Part shown: positions 26,911 through 35,794 of the stretch, piece by piece
How positions within the stretch are numbered: position 1 is the stretch's first letter
Layout: every line of letters begins with the position of its first letter
NCBI RefSeq assembly: GCF_006539345.1
Contig: NZ_BJMV01000012.1
Span: 1-64,000, forward strand
Direction of reading: 5' to 3'
Length of the DNA: 64,000 nt
DNA from: Acetobacter peroxydans
GTDB lineage: Bacteria; Pseudomonadota; Alphaproteobacteria; Acetobacterales; Acetobacteraceae
Notes under the pieces: generated by a model
What the model was told of the DNA's origin: nothing
Database searches by the model: none
Seen by the model: the letters and a program-made list of their open reading frames with translations, nothing else
Translations under genes and position numbers: made by a program

Positions 26911-27267
26911 TCAGGTGGCGGGCTCGGTCGGCAGCGCCGTGCTGGTGGTATCGGTGCCGCCGGCAATGGCCATCAGCGCCTTGAGATACGTCACCCACGC
27001 ATCGGGTGTGGCCTCGTTCAACATAGTGTATGTATTATTCACATACGTTCTGGCTGAAGCCAGCGCCGTCGTCGCCTGATCTTTCAGCGGAATGACCAGA
27101 GCAGGAGGCGTGTAAGCCACGACGGCCCCGTTTTCCAGCGTGTAGGTCGAGCCACAGCCTTCATACTGTTCCTGCGTGCACTCCACAGCCCCTGCGGGAA
27201 TATCCCCCGACAGGCAGATACCGGGGGCCACGATGCCATCCACCAGCAAAAGGTAATATTTAAGCAT
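26911..27267 (-). CDS. Putative tail fibre accessory/assembly protein
   Basis: A 118-residue protein directly downstream of the tail fibre gene, overlapping it by eight bases. It begins MLKYYLLLVDGIV and has a Tyr/Gly-rich middle with three cysteines and a helical C-terminal half. Short genes in this position often encode fibre assembly chaperones or capping proteins. No named family is evident, so the role is inferred from position alone. Confidence 0.55.
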   Translation of the reverse strand: MLKYYLLLVDGIVAPGICLSGDIPAGAVECTQEQYEGCGSTYTLENGAVVAYTPPALVIPLKDQATTALASARTYVNNTYTMLNEATPDAWVTYLKALMAIAGGTDTTSTALPTEPAT

Positions 27268-28576
27268 TGTAGACGATCACCCCTGTTGAATTCAGGTAGT
27301 TCGTTGCTGATGTGCCGGCGTACACGATTGACGCGTTGATGGTAACAGCCGCCCCAGCCGCGAAGGTTATAACGAACGACCCCACAAGCATGTCCTCTGG
27401 AGAGTTAAAACCACCGCCAAGCGATAGATATCCAGTGCCGGAAACCGAAGAGGAGCTGACTTTGTGCGCCCCACTGTTCGCGGAATTGATATCCAGTTTG
27501 AGAAACCCGGCATGGGCCGCCGTAAACGACAAAGACCCTGAAACACCTGTGGCATTGGGGTTGGAACTGTTCATAATGGCCGCCTGCGGCATGTCAGAGA
27601 GAAACGCGACGTTTCCCGTGCTGGTGTACAGCCGCCCGTTACCACCATTCAGCGCGAACCACTGCATAGCGTTACCGCCACTATCCAGGAGGTGCGTAAC
27701 GGCATTCAGGCCCGACAATCTGCCGGACGTATAATATTCAGGCCATGTGTAAAGGGAACCGGCGCCCTCTGCATCCGCTATGGAAACCTTGTATCCGGCG
27801 GCAACAACAAGATCATCCGCGAAATTCTGAGTGCCTGACCACGAATTCCCGCCCGCAAGGTTTGCCTTCTGGGCTTCTGCCCCCTCGGCGCGCGTGGTTT
27901 CGTTCGCGATGGCCTGAGCGAGAGTCGTATCCGCGCTGGAACGTGCGGCAGCCTCGCTCGCAAGGCCGCTCAGAGTGGCAAAGCTGCCATTCACCCACGT
28001 CCTGTCGGCCAGAACGACCGGCGCATATGCGCCCGCGCTGTTCTTATAGTTCATCCAGGCGTAGCCGAGGTCTGTCCGATACCCGAAATAGGCCGCGCCT
28101 AGGTTGTTCGTATCTGAAAACAGCGTTGAACTGACAAACTGTCCGGTAGCCCATGCCTGCGTGGCGTAGCCGTCGAACAGGCTTTTCCATTTCGCGCCCG
28201 CTGCCCCCGGCACGGTGGTATTGGCATCCGCCGTGGAAACCCAGAACGCGCCCGCTGCCGAACCCGCGACAATGGCCCCAGCCGGATACCCGCCAATACC
28301 CGCCGCAAACGTGGCGTCAAACGGGCCGAAATACCCCGCCTGCAGCACCTGCACGGCACTGGACAGCAGATTGAGAAAACCGTTCATGTCCGCGCCGCGC
28401 GGCGGTTCGCCCCCGGCGGAGCGGGCAATGAATGTTTCAGGCGGGAAGGCCAGCGCAATGGAGGCCGTGCCGTCTCCCGCTGTGCCCTGCGTTGCGGGGA
28501 TTGTGGCGATATTGCCGGTCGCTGCTGATGCACCAATCAGCGTATCAAACAGCCTGCGGTTATCAGTGCTTTTCAT
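27260..28576 (-). CDS. Prophage tail fibre protein
   Basis: A 438-residue protein rich in Gly, Ala, Ser, Thr and Asn. The N-terminal 120 residues (with RGADMNGFLNLLSSAVQVLQAGYF) resemble baseplate-attachment parts of short fibres. A coiled region around EAAARSSADTTLAQAIANETTRAEG is followed by a beta-rich C-terminal receptor domain. It follows the DUF2612 tail protein with an ATGA-type junction. It should define host range; the receptor is unknown. Confidence 0.8.
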   Translation of the reverse strand: MKSTDNRRLFDTLIGASAATGNIATIPATQGTAGDGTASIALAFPPETFIARSAGGEPPRGADMNGFLNLLSSAVQVLQAGYFGPFDATFAAGIGGYPAGAIVAGSAAGAFWVSTADANTTVPGAAGAKWKSLFDGYATQAWATGQFVSSTLFSDTNNLGAAYFGYRTDLGYAWMNYKNSAGAYAPVVLADRTWVNGSFATLSGLASEAAARSSADTTLAQAIANETTRAEGAEAQKANLAGGNSWSGTQNFADDLVVAAGYKVSIADAEGAGSLYTWPEYYTSGRLSGLNAVTHLLDSGGNAMQWFALNGGNGRLYTSTGNVAFLSDMPQAAIMNSSNPNATGVSGSLSFTAAHAGFLKLDINSANSGAHKVSSSSVSGTGYLSLGGGFNSPEDMLVGSFVITFAAGAAVTINASIVYAGTSATNYLNSTGVIVYNA

Positions 28577-29151
28577 CAGGAAGTCGCCTCAATGGAATAG
28601 GAAACGCCCACACCCGCCGGGCACGGCAGCACGCCGCTATTCTGGATAATGCTGACCTGCACATCCGTCGGAATAAATTTGAAAACATAGGTCATGGTCA
28701 TGTCACCATTGTCCCGTACATACGCATCGCCCTGACCGGCAAACAGCGTGGTCAGGATCGTGTTGAGGGAAAGGATGGAGCCATCCGAGATATTGGCCAG
28801 CGCGCGGGCATAGATAAGCTGGCGGTAACCATCATCCGACAGGCGGTAATTACTGGTGGCATCCTTGCCACTGTACCACGGCGCTTGATCGAAGCCCTCT
28901 TCCGTCAGATCGTTCGCTTCGCGCCAGCCGAGATAATCAACCGATGCGATGCTCAGAACCCGCGAAACCCCGACAATGCGGCCCCATACATCCAGCCCGT
29001 ATCCCTGCGCGGTCTTCACGTTCCATACAAGGGCATACCACTGGTCTATCAGGCTGGCGGGGTCGAGCGCCTGATTCCACGCGTCAATAATGCTGCATAG
29101 CGCCGGGCTGTTCGCATATTGCGACAGGATAGTTTGCTGGATGTTGTCCAT
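28576..29151 (-). CDS. DUF2612 family phage tail protein
   Basis: A 191-residue tail protein matching the DUF2612 pattern: QYANSPALCSIIDAWNQALDP near the start, then GYGLDVWGRIVGVSR and SDDGYRQLIYARALANISDGS. Such proteins sit between the gpJ-like baseplate protein and fibres in contractile phages and probably occupy the gpI-like position. Start and stop overlap those of its neighbours, so translation is coupled. Confidence 0.8.
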   Translation of the reverse strand: MDNIQQTILSQYANSPALCSIIDAWNQALDPASLIDQWYALVWNVKTAQGYGLDVWGRIVGVSRVLSIASVDYLGWREANDLTEEGFDQAPWYSGKDATSNYRLSDDGYRQLIYARALANISDGSILSLNTILTTLFAGQGDAYVRDNGDMTMTYVFKFIPTDVQVSIIQNSGVLPCPAGVGVSYSIEATS

Positions 29152-30374
29152 CAGGCAACCGTCACTGTAATGGCGGCCGTATCGAGCGTGGGGATCTGGT
29201 TGATATTGAGAGCCGCCGTAAACCCCGTGGGGCCAGCCGTCGTGCCGACCGTGATTTCAACAATCTTCGCCCATGTGCCCAATGCCGCCACCGCCGCGTA
29301 ATAGGCGCTGGCATAGACCGTGCCACCGATAATTCCGGCATCTCCCCCATCGGCCTCGAACGCAGCGAGAATGGCCGCCTGAATCTGCGTGGCCGCCGTG
29401 GACGGCACGGATGATCCCGCCTTGATTGTCACCCCGAAATACAAGGGCGTGGCCGTAGCGCGCGTGAATGACACCGCGTAGGACGGCGCGGTCTGATAGG
29501 CGCTGTTGGGGTCTGTGACCGTGACCGTCGTGGTGCCTGTATAAGCAGAGCCTGGTGGTTTTTTGGACAGGATAGCCAGCGCCACGGCTTCATCCGTGCC
29601 ACCGCTCACGCAGACATACAGGCTGTGGGCCGCAAGACTGACGCCGCCCGTGGTGACGGCAGCAGCGGTGCCATTATCGGCCACGTAAACAGCCACAACC
29701 CCCTCCACCGCGCTGACAGCCCCGGCAATGGCGTTGAGAGAGCCCACACTGTTGCCCGCGACAGATGCCGCCCGGCGCGTCTCGAACGCAGCCCGGCCCT
29801 CCTCATCCGAGCCTGTCACGCCTGCTGCCGGATTGGTGATGGATGTAAGCCCGGTTACAGACTGGTACAGGCTGATGCTATTGGCCGCGCAGTCGATGGC
29901 CCCGAGCGTGGTGCAGGAGAACGTGCCCGTGGCGGTGCCCGTGGCGTCGAGCGTTATGGCCCCGTCCGCCGCGTAGGTGTATCCACCAGCATCCTGCACC
30001 AGTGTGCCAGCAGGCACCACAACGCCCGCTGCCCCCGTGCAGACCCCCGTAACGACCGTAGCCGTAGCCCCCTTGCGGCTCATGAAATAGATATTGCCAA
30101 TGGCATCCTGCAACCGTCCGAAGGCGCGCTCCGGGTCAACCCCGTTGAGAATGGCAAGGAACTGGTCATACGCATCGCCCAGGGCCGCCGTGAAGGACAT
30201 AGCCAACTGGCCCTGTGGAGTAGACAGGTCGGTGTTGAGATTGCCCCCCATGGCCGCGTTAAGGTCAGCCAGCGCGCCGGTGAGAATGTCGCTCTCCGCC
30301 GGAGCCACAAACCCCGCATCCGTAAAAGAAGGCGATGGAACCGAGGTGGTTCCCGTACTGCTAGAATCCGGCAC
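29151..30374 (-). CDS. Baseplate J/gp47-family protein
   Basis: A 407-residue baseplate wedge protein of the gpJ/Mu gp47 family. Recognisable segments are the N-terminal ILTGALADLNAAMGGNLNTDLSTPQGQLA and YDQFLAILNGVDPERAFGRLQDAIGNIYF, then a long beta-rich body. It overlaps the upstream gp46-like gene by 14 bases. It helps build the baseplate ring to which fibres attach. Confidence 0.9.
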   Translation of the reverse strand: MPDSSSTGTTSVPSPSFTDAGFVAPAESDILTGALADLNAAMGGNLNTDLSTPQGQLAMSFTAALGDAYDQFLAILNGVDPERAFGRLQDAIGNIYFMSRKGATATVVTGVCTGAAGVVVPAGTLVQDAGGYTYAADGAITLDATGTATGTFSCTTLGAIDCAANSISLYQSVTGLTSITNPAAGVTGSDEEGRAAFETRRAASVAGNSVGSLNAIAGAVSAVEGVVAVYVADNGTAAAVTTGGVSLAAHSLYVCVSGGTDEAVALAILSKKPPGSAYTGTTTVTVTDPNSAYQTAPSYAVSFTRATATPLYFGVTIKAGSSVPSTAATQIQAAILAAFEADGGDAGIIGGTVYASAYYAAVAALGTWAKIVEITVGTTAGPTGFTAALNINQIPTLDTAAITVTVA

Positions 30375-30714
30375 TCTGCGTTATTCCATCGGTTGTGGTG
30401 ACGAGAATGGCTCCTGAAAGCCTGCGATCCACCCCAAGGGCGGTAATGATACACCGGGCCGAGGCAACGCCGGGCACGGCCTGCGCAACCGCCTCCGCCT
30501 GCGCGCGGAAAACCGATGCGGATTGTGAAATACCCAGAATATTCTGCCTGTACGGCAAACCTGTACTGGTATTGTACCAGCACTCACCCGCAAAGACCCG
30601 GACAGCACAGGACACATCCTGCACGACAGCATAAGGTGCCGTGGCAAGAGCAAGATTGCCGCCTGAATCCAGCGCCAGGTCCCATGTGGACCTGTCCAGA
30701 AGCAGCGTTGACAT
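30361..30714 (-). CDS. Gp46-like baseplate protein
   Basis: A 117-residue baseplate component. The N-terminus (LLLDRSTWDLALDSGGNLALA) and the ECWYNTSTGLPYRQNILG segment match Mu gp46 and related gpW-like proteins. It directly precedes and overlaps the gpJ-like gene, the standard order. I used the ATG at 30714, since the nine codons before it do not fit. Confidence 0.82.
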   Translation of the reverse strand: MSTLLLDRSTWDLALDSGGNLALATAPYAVVQDVSCAVRVFAGECWYNTSTGLPYRQNILGISQSASVFRAQAEAVAQAVPGVASARCIITALGVDRRLSGAILVTTTDGITQSAGF

Positions 30715-30805
30715 GGTGTGGATTGTCTCCCAAACGCCCAAGGCGTTGTGTTTTATCCAGGCTCAGGTCCCTGGTTTTACCCTGGCTCCCGGACAGGCCC
30801 TGGAA

Positions 30806-31153
30806 TCACTCCAGGCGTTTAGAAATAAGAAATGTTGTAACATCAGACATAGAACATTCTTCATAAGAAGATTCACTTGACGTTATAACTTCAAACACAT
30901 GCTTCCCATCATTGGAAAAATAAGTAATGTCGTATATTTCTTTAAAAATACCGTTTGGTAGAGCTTGGTAAGCCAAAAGGGCAACCTTTGTTGCCACTTC
31001 ATTTACATGACTTGGATCAGTAATTCCTGCGTTCTTCAGGCTCATAAGAGCCATAGTTTTTGGCCAATGCTCACAAGCCGGTGGAGATTGAGCATAAGAG
31101 AAATCTGTGAATACAAAAAAATAAGAAATGAGAAACAAGTATAAATATTTCAT
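30806..31153 (-). CDS. AT-rich exported hypothetical protein (moron)
   Basis: A 115-residue protein with a clear signal peptide (YLYLFLISYFFVFTDFSYA). The mature part contains ACEHWPKTMALMSLKNAG and a C-terminal FEVITSSESSYEECSMSD region with two further cysteines. Its base composition is far more AT-rich than the flanking baseplate genes, which it separates. With the transposase remnant beside it, this looks like acquired cargo. I do not recognise a family; a periplasmic effect on the lysogen is plausible. Confidence 0.7.
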   Translation of the reverse strand: MKYLYLFLISYFFVFTDFSYAQSPPACEHWPKTMALMSLKNAGITDPSHVNEVATKVALLAYQALPNGIFKEIYDITYFSNDGKHVFEVITSSESSYEECSMSDVTTFLISKRLE

Positions 31154-31487
31154 CGTGACACCGTTATAAGATGATCGTTGCTGCTCCAGATCCGCTGTCG
31201 CGAATCAAGTTTCACGATAATGCACCCTTTTGAGGCGCTTTCTGAACAAAGGCCGGACAGGACGTGACCCAATATAAGCCACAGCATCCAGCGGCTCCAA
31301 AAACCTGAAACATCTCTCACGGATCAATCTATTCCGTCAGTCACAATGCTGATTTTCTGCTTGAAATGGCCCTTTAAACGGTAGAAATTCTTTCTTTAGG
31401 GAGCCCGCCTCAGCATCGCCATCCAGCGCAACCCCCGCGTAGGGGTGATCTGCTGCCGGATTTGCATCTACAAATCCAAACCTGACA
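31154..31487. other. Non-coding segment between moron and transposase remnant
   Basis: About 330 bases without a credible gene. The composition is mixed and falls between the AT-rich moron and the GC-rich phage genes. It probably derives from the decayed insertion element, but I could not identify terminal inverted repeats. Confidence 0.35.
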
Positions 31488-31682
31488 TTGAGATTAGGCA
31501 GGACAACCAAGATTGAATCAAGGGATCTTCAGTCAAAAGGCACCCCGAAAGCGCATGGCCCGTATAAGACATTATACAACCGCATCATCCGGTGGAGCCG
31601 CCTGGGTGTTTTTGACAGAATTTTCGTCGCCCTGACGGAGTGGGCTTGCCGTTCTAAGCGCCTGAAGATTGACGAAGAGTAA
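31488..31682 (+). pseudogene. Remnant of an IS5-family transposase
   Basis: A 64-codon plus-strand fragment, opposite to the phage genes. The middle reads YKTLYNRIIRWSRLGVFDR and then IFVALTEWA, which matches the well-known region of IS5/IS427-group ORFA (KTLYNRFVRWSRLGVF type). The catalytic DDE part is missing and no inverted repeats were recognised. It is therefore a decayed insertion inside the baseplate module. Confidence 0.72.
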
Positions 31683-31774
31683 CAACGCGCTATGACAGGC
31701 GCGCTCATAGTTCCATGTCCGCAATCCACATCGCAGCGAGCTTCATTTTCTACCTCAAGGAATGAGTCTTGCGC

Positions 31775-32431
31775 CTATTCTGGAGCGCCTGTTTTTCCGC
31801 TTCCGCTCATGACGCCGGTATGGGTGTGCGTCTCCAGGCTGATGCTGCCTGCCTGCATATCGCCCGTGGCGGATACGGCCCCGCGAACCGTTACATCACA
31901 GTCAATGACGCAGGCTGCGGCATCGACAACAAACCGGCCCGTAGTGCTGACATGCACATCCCCCCCAACCCAGCCGATATACTCCTTTGGCGCGGCGTTC
32001 AGCAGGCCGCCAAGGTAGAGGGCATCGGCCATGTCATGCTGGCGGAATGATCCGGGAGCGGCTGCATCGCGCGTGGTCTTGACGGTGGAAATATCGCGCC
32101 CGCAGATGATGATAAGCCCAATATCCCCCACCGCCGGGTCGCACAGGAATGCCCGCGCGCCGCCCTGCAGGCGGATATAGGGCACGTTGTAGAGAATACC
32201 GTGTGGTACGGTGCGGCCCGCGCCATCCTGCTGGTGCACCATGGGCTGCACGTCCACAAACCCCACCGGGTTCAGGCCCTCGCCATGCACCGCCACCACA
32301 CGAACGGGCAGGTTGGCGCCCATCATGGATAAAAGACGCCGGATTACGGCGTTCATGGCATTGAAGTCGCTCGCGCTGTCCTCTGGCCGCTGCGTGCCAA
32401 TCAGCCTATTGTGCAAAGCCCTGCCCGGCAA
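31775..32431 (-). CDS. Baseplate assembly protein V (gpV/Mu gp45-like spike)
   Basis: A 218-residue spike protein. The N-terminal OB-like region reads MMGANLPVRVVAVHGEGLNPVGFVDVQPMV, and the C-terminus has the typical THTHTGVMSGSGKTGAPE, a metal-binding spike tip motif. The start is probably the TTG at 32431, which has AAGG seven bases upstream and overlaps the hub gene. The moron and the transposase remnant separate it from the gp46-like gene, an unusual break in an otherwise tight operon. Confidence 0.82.
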   Translation of the reverse strand: MPGRALHNRLIGTQRPEDSASDFNAMNAVIRRLLSMMGANLPVRVVAVHGEGLNPVGFVDVQPMVHQQDGAGRTVPHGILYNVPYIRLQGGARAFLCDPAVGDIGLIIICGRDISTVKTTRDAAAPGSFRQHDMADALYLGGLLNAAPKEYIGWVGGDVHVSTTGRFVVDAAACVIDCDVTVRGAVSATGDMQAGSISLETHTHTGVMSGSGKTGAPE

Positions 32432-33347
32432 GGTCTGGCCTTGCCGCCTCTATCAGAGTAAACCACGGCCCCTGCGTGCGCCCGCTTTGCAGCCTGTGCT
32501 GCACGCTCTGCACCACCCACAACCCGGTTGCCGGGAGAGCAACCCCCTGCGCGGACGAGCCGGTGCCCTGCAAGCTGATGGTATCACGAAAACCGATGCC
32601 CGGATTAAACAGCATCCGCAGACCCACGCCGTACTGGCTATAGGCGGGATAACCTATCAGCCCCGTGGCGACAGAAACCGGCACAGCAGCGGACCGTGCC
32701 GCTTCCATGGAAAAAGGCCAGATACACAAACGCCCCATGCCGATATGGTAGCTAACCCCGCCAGCGCGGGCGCAGGCATCTATCTGCTCGGTGGCAGCCC
32801 CCTTGTAATACACCCCGCCCCTGAGCACGGTTTGCACGCCGTTATTGACAAAACCTAGCCCGGCCTTGGCCGCAATCGCTGCCATGATGGTGGCCACCGG
32901 CGCATCGCGCCCGAAGGACGTCGGGCTGACTGGCAGGGCAGCGGGCAGGGCGATGGAATGCGCCTGCACCACAAACACCGCATCGGGCGTGGTTTCGTAT
33001 TCCACGAACGCCTCGACAATGCCGCCTGAAAAAATCACCGGCCGGGCGGCCTCGGCCCCTCCGGCCATGACAGTCACGCTGTTGCGGCCCTGTGCCACCA
33101 CACCCACCTGTGCGGCGGAAAGCCGGTTAACCAGTGTTGGCGGCATCCCCTCTATCCGCAGGGTACACACCATGCCGGTTTCCAGCCCAGTGCTGAGCAC
33201 CTGACACGCCACGCGGTAATCGCTGAGCGTTACGGTTTCCGCGCCGGCGCCGGCACCCACCCCCTGCGAGGGATCAGGCGCGAAGGTGAACGCCACATCA
33301 ATCCGCCGCGCCGCCAGCGCGGTATCGGCCCCTGCGCTGTCAGACAT
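32406..33347 (-). CDS. Baseplate hub protein (gpD/gp44-like)
   Basis: A 313-residue protein in the hub position, immediately before the spike gene. The segments RRIDVAFTF, TLSDYRVACQVLSTGLETGMVC and RSVTV-like RNSVTVMAGG resemble hub proteins that hold the spike. The ATG at 33347 has a strong GAGGAGGGG upstream; the longer frame to 33578 is the shadow of the previous gene. It overlaps that gene by eight bases. Confidence 0.75.
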   Translation of the reverse strand: MSDSAGADTALAARRIDVAFTFAPDPSQGVGAGAGAETVTLSDYRVACQVLSTGLETGMVCTLRIEGMPPTLVNRLSAAQVGVVAQGRNSVTVMAGGAEAARPVIFSGGIVEAFVEYETTPDAVFVVQAHSIALPAALPVSPTSFGRDAPVATIMAAIAAKAGLGFVNNGVQTVLRGGVYYKGAATEQIDACARAGGVSYHIGMGRLCIWPFSMEAARSAAVPVSVATGLIGYPAYSQYGVGLRMLFNPGIGFRDTISLQGTGSSAQGVALPATGLWVVQSVQHRLQSGRTQGPWFTLIEAARPDLAGQGFAQ

Positions 33348-33645
33348 TGCGCCCCTCCTCGTAAACAAGCACGAAGCGCCCGGCCAGCCCGGTGTAATCC
33401 GGGTCGTCCGTGCCCTCGGTATCAACAAAGGCAAAATCGCCCGGCAGGCCGTAACAGGCCTTGCGCACAAGCCAGGTCCGATCCTGACACAGCACCCCCA
33501 GCAGGCAGGCCGCGCCATCGCACCACAGCGAGGCAAACAGCCCGGTGCCGCGCTGCTGCAACACCAGACGAATGACATGCCCAGAAAGCGGTACGCTCAG
33601 GCTCTGATACGCCACCGCGTTGAGCGGAATGGAAACAGCCGCCAT
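33340..33645 (-). CDS. Baseplate plug-like protein
   Basis: A 101-residue protein beginning with a beta-rich IPLNAVAYQSLSVPLSGHVIRL, followed by a GLFASLWCDG segment and a C-terminal GLAGRFVLVYEEG. This is the pattern of small proteins annotated as phage baseplate plug, in the usual place before the hub gene. It overlaps both neighbours by a few bases, so translation is coupled. Confidence 0.7.
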   Translation of the reverse strand: MAAVSIPLNAVAYQSLSVPLSGHVIRLVLQQRGTGLFASLWCDGAACLLGVLCQDRTWLVRKACYGLPGDFAFVDTEGTDDPDYTGLAGRFVLVYEEGRNV

Positions 33646-34367
33646 CAGAACAGCGCCGCCGTATCCAGCGTGGATTCAGCCGCCTGCACCGCCCCACCGG
33701 ACTGCATGGCCTGCCCGGCGGGCGCGGCCGTGCCGGGGCTTGTTGTGGTGTCGAGCCGGATTTCCTGCAACGTGATCCCGGCCCAGAGCAACGTCACGCC
33801 ATGCTGGGCCTCGCGCCGCAGGCTGTAACTCTGCACATTCACGTTGGAATAGGTGACTTCCGGCGTGACCACACTGTACAGATTCAGATCATCCACGAGC
33901 GATTCAAGTGTTTGCAGGAATCCACGCCGCATCAGCATATCGGCTGACGGGCCGACCAGCCCCGTGGCCGCCAGCAGGCTTTCCAGCACGCCGCTCCCTC
34001 CGGCTGCTGCGCCAAACACCGGGCCTGAGCCATCGCACAGCATTTCCACCCTGTACTGACTGGGCTGGCGCACCTTGTTATAGGACAGAAACGCCCCCTG
34101 CTCCTGAGGCGCATCGCAAACATAACTGAACGCCTGCACATCCAGCGCCCGTACGCGCCCCGATGTCAGCACCGGCTGGTTATCGGCCGTAAAGATACCC
34201 CACTGGGCATCTGCCAGCATGATACGCGTATCATCCAGCATGGACGCCAGAACCGTGGAGGCCGAAGCCGCAACACCTGCCGTAGAGGACTGCCCCAGCA
34301 ATCCGGGCACCCCGAGCGCCACGGGAATATCCCACGCGGCGGGCAGGGACACCAAATTCATCGCCAT
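33645..34367 (-). CDS. Prophage tail protein between tape measure and plug
   Basis: A 240-residue protein in the position of a LysM-less tail or distal-tail protein. It contains LDVQAFSYVCDAPQEQGAFLSYNKVRQP and a C-terminal SYSLRREAQHGVTLLWAGI segment. The start is one of GTG 34373, ATG 34367 or ATG 34361; I favour 34367 because GAAAG lies nine bases upstream. It is probably a tail-tube or baseplate connector, but I cannot name a family. Confidence 0.6.
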   Translation of the reverse strand: MAMNLVSLPAAWDIPVALGVPGLLGQSSTAGVAASASTVLASMLDDTRIMLADAQWGIFTADNQPVLTSGRVRALDVQAFSYVCDAPQEQGAFLSYNKVRQPSQYRVEMLCDGSGPVFGAAAGGSGVLESLLAATGLVGPSADMLMRRGFLQTLESLVDDLNLYSVVTPEVTYSNVNVQSYSLRREAQHGVTLLWAGITLQEIRLDTTTSPGTAAPAGQAMQSGGAVQAAESTLDTAALF

Positions 34368-34408
34368 GGCCACATACTTTCATCAATCAGAATAACAGGG
34401 GCAGGCTG

Positions 34409-35656
34409 CTATCTCATGCCCATATTGGCGTACCGCGCCTGCGCCTTGAGACTGGACACGCTTCGCGCGCCCTCCGCGCTCAGGGACGAAAATGCCTTGC
34501 GTTCAGAGCGCGTATCCGAAAATGCTTCACGTCCAGCAACGGGATTGCGCCGCTGTTCGGATACAACGGGTGCCAGGGCGGTTCGGGTCATGGCCGCCTG
34601 CACCGCCGTGTTCATGCCACTGACATAAGCTCTGTTCCCCTGCGAGGGCAGAGCCATCGGGTCAAACTGACCCGCGCCCGATGCCGCTGCTGCCCACGGA
34701 GCAGAAAAGCCGATCTGCCCATCAGGCCCGAACCCGTACGGCCCCTCCGGCCTGCCAGCGGCACCCGCCTGCGGGGCCAGCGCATAGGGCAGTCTCGCAC
34801 ACAGAACCGCAAGCGCGAGCGTGTCCGCCATAGGCCCCGCACCCGCGCCGGACAGCACCTGCATAACGCGCCCCATCCCTATAGTAACGCCCCACGCCTG
34901 CGGCCCGCTGACACCCGCGCTACTCAGGCCGGGCCAGAACCCGCCACGCCCGCCCGCCAGACCATTTCGGACTCCCCGACGACGGACAGACAGAACACCT
35001 GCCGAAAGACCAGACAGAGCGCCAGACAGAGCACCCGACCGAGCGCCGGATACGATGCCGGGCAACGCGCGGGGGACAGTGCCGCTCTGGCCACCATGCA
35101 GGCTCCAGCCTCCCCCTTCGTCCTCCGAATAAGCCGCCGCAAGGGCGGATGGCCTACCGCCCAGCCGGATGGATCGCCGCACGCCTAGCGTCGCCGGAGC
35201 CTCTGCCCACGGCAGAATATCCGCCGCCATAAGCCCGCTCTGCCGTGCCATGACCCCTGCCGCGACCACCTGCGCCCGCCGGGCCGTATCCACCCGCCTT
35301 ACCGCCCGCGCCGCGGCAAGGCCCGGCCATACGCCCCCGCCAGACTGACCGAGCCTGCGCCCGGACACGCCCTGCCTCAACCGCAAAGCCCCGCCCTCGG
35401 CCATGGGGGATACTCCGCCATCCGCGCCAGACGACAAACCCTCACCCTCCGTCCGGTACAGGGCCTGCCGCACCACAGGCGCCGATACGCCCGGCACCGC
35501 CGCACCCCCCATACCACCAGAAGGCCCGGCCCCACCGCCGTGCATAACCCGCCGGGCACGCCTGAAAATATCCAGCAGTTGCCATGCAAGATCGGCAGAA
35601 CCCCATGCCGGGCCGGGCTGGATCATGCCCGGCGAGCTGTCATATGCCAGTGCCAT
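34409..35656 (-). CDS. Putative tape measure protein
   Basis: A 415-residue protein rich in Gly, Ala, Arg and Ser. It lies between the tail chaperone and the baseplate genes, where the tape measure gene is expected. It has no evident membrane helices or peptidase domain, and the centre is low-complexity with GALSG-like repeats. It is short for a tape measure and would predict a tail of about 60 nm. The assignment rests on position. The start at 35656 lies three bases after the small frameshift ORF. Confidence 0.55.
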   Translation of the reverse strand: MALAYDSSPGMIQPGPAWGSADLAWQLLDIFRRARRVMHGGGAGPSGGMGGAAVPGVSAPVVRQALYRTEGEGLSSGADGGVSPMAEGGALRLRQGVSGRRLGQSGGGVWPGLAAARAVRRVDTARRAQVVAAGVMARQSGLMAADILPWAEAPATLGVRRSIRLGGRPSALAAAYSEDEGGGWSLHGGQSGTVPRALPGIVSGARSGALSGALSGLSAGVLSVRRRGVRNGLAGGRGGFWPGLSSAGVSGPQAWGVTIGMGRVMQVLSGAGAGPMADTLALAVLCARLPYALAPQAGAAGRPEGPYGFGPDGQIGFSAPWAAAASGAGQFDPMALPSQGNRAYVSGMNTAVQAAMTRTALAPVVSEQRRNPVAGREAFSDTRSERKAFSSLSAEGARSVSSLKAQARYANMGMR

Positions 35657-35659
35657 CGC

Positions 35660-35794
35660 TCAGCGGTTCCATCGCCTGATCAGCGCCATTTCAAGAAGCA
35701 TCTCAAAATCTTCGCTGTCATAAAGGGTTTGCAGATCGTTCAGGCTTGCCAGCCCTTCCGAGACAACCAGCGCCAGTCTTTCGCTTACATTCAC
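35660..35794 (-). CDS. Small tail-chaperone extension ORF (GT-like)
   Basis: A 44-codon ORF that overlaps the end of the chaperone gene by GTGA and ends EMLLEMALIRRWNR. Its position and ending resemble the short second chaperone ORF that in many phages is read by frameshifting. It could be made independently from the GTG at 35794. However, its frame is open further back to the slippery site at 35866-35872, giving a chaperone fusion of about 197 residues. Confidence 0.65.
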   Translation of the reverse strand: MNVSERLALVVSEGLASLNDLQTLYDSEDFEMLLEMALIRRWNR

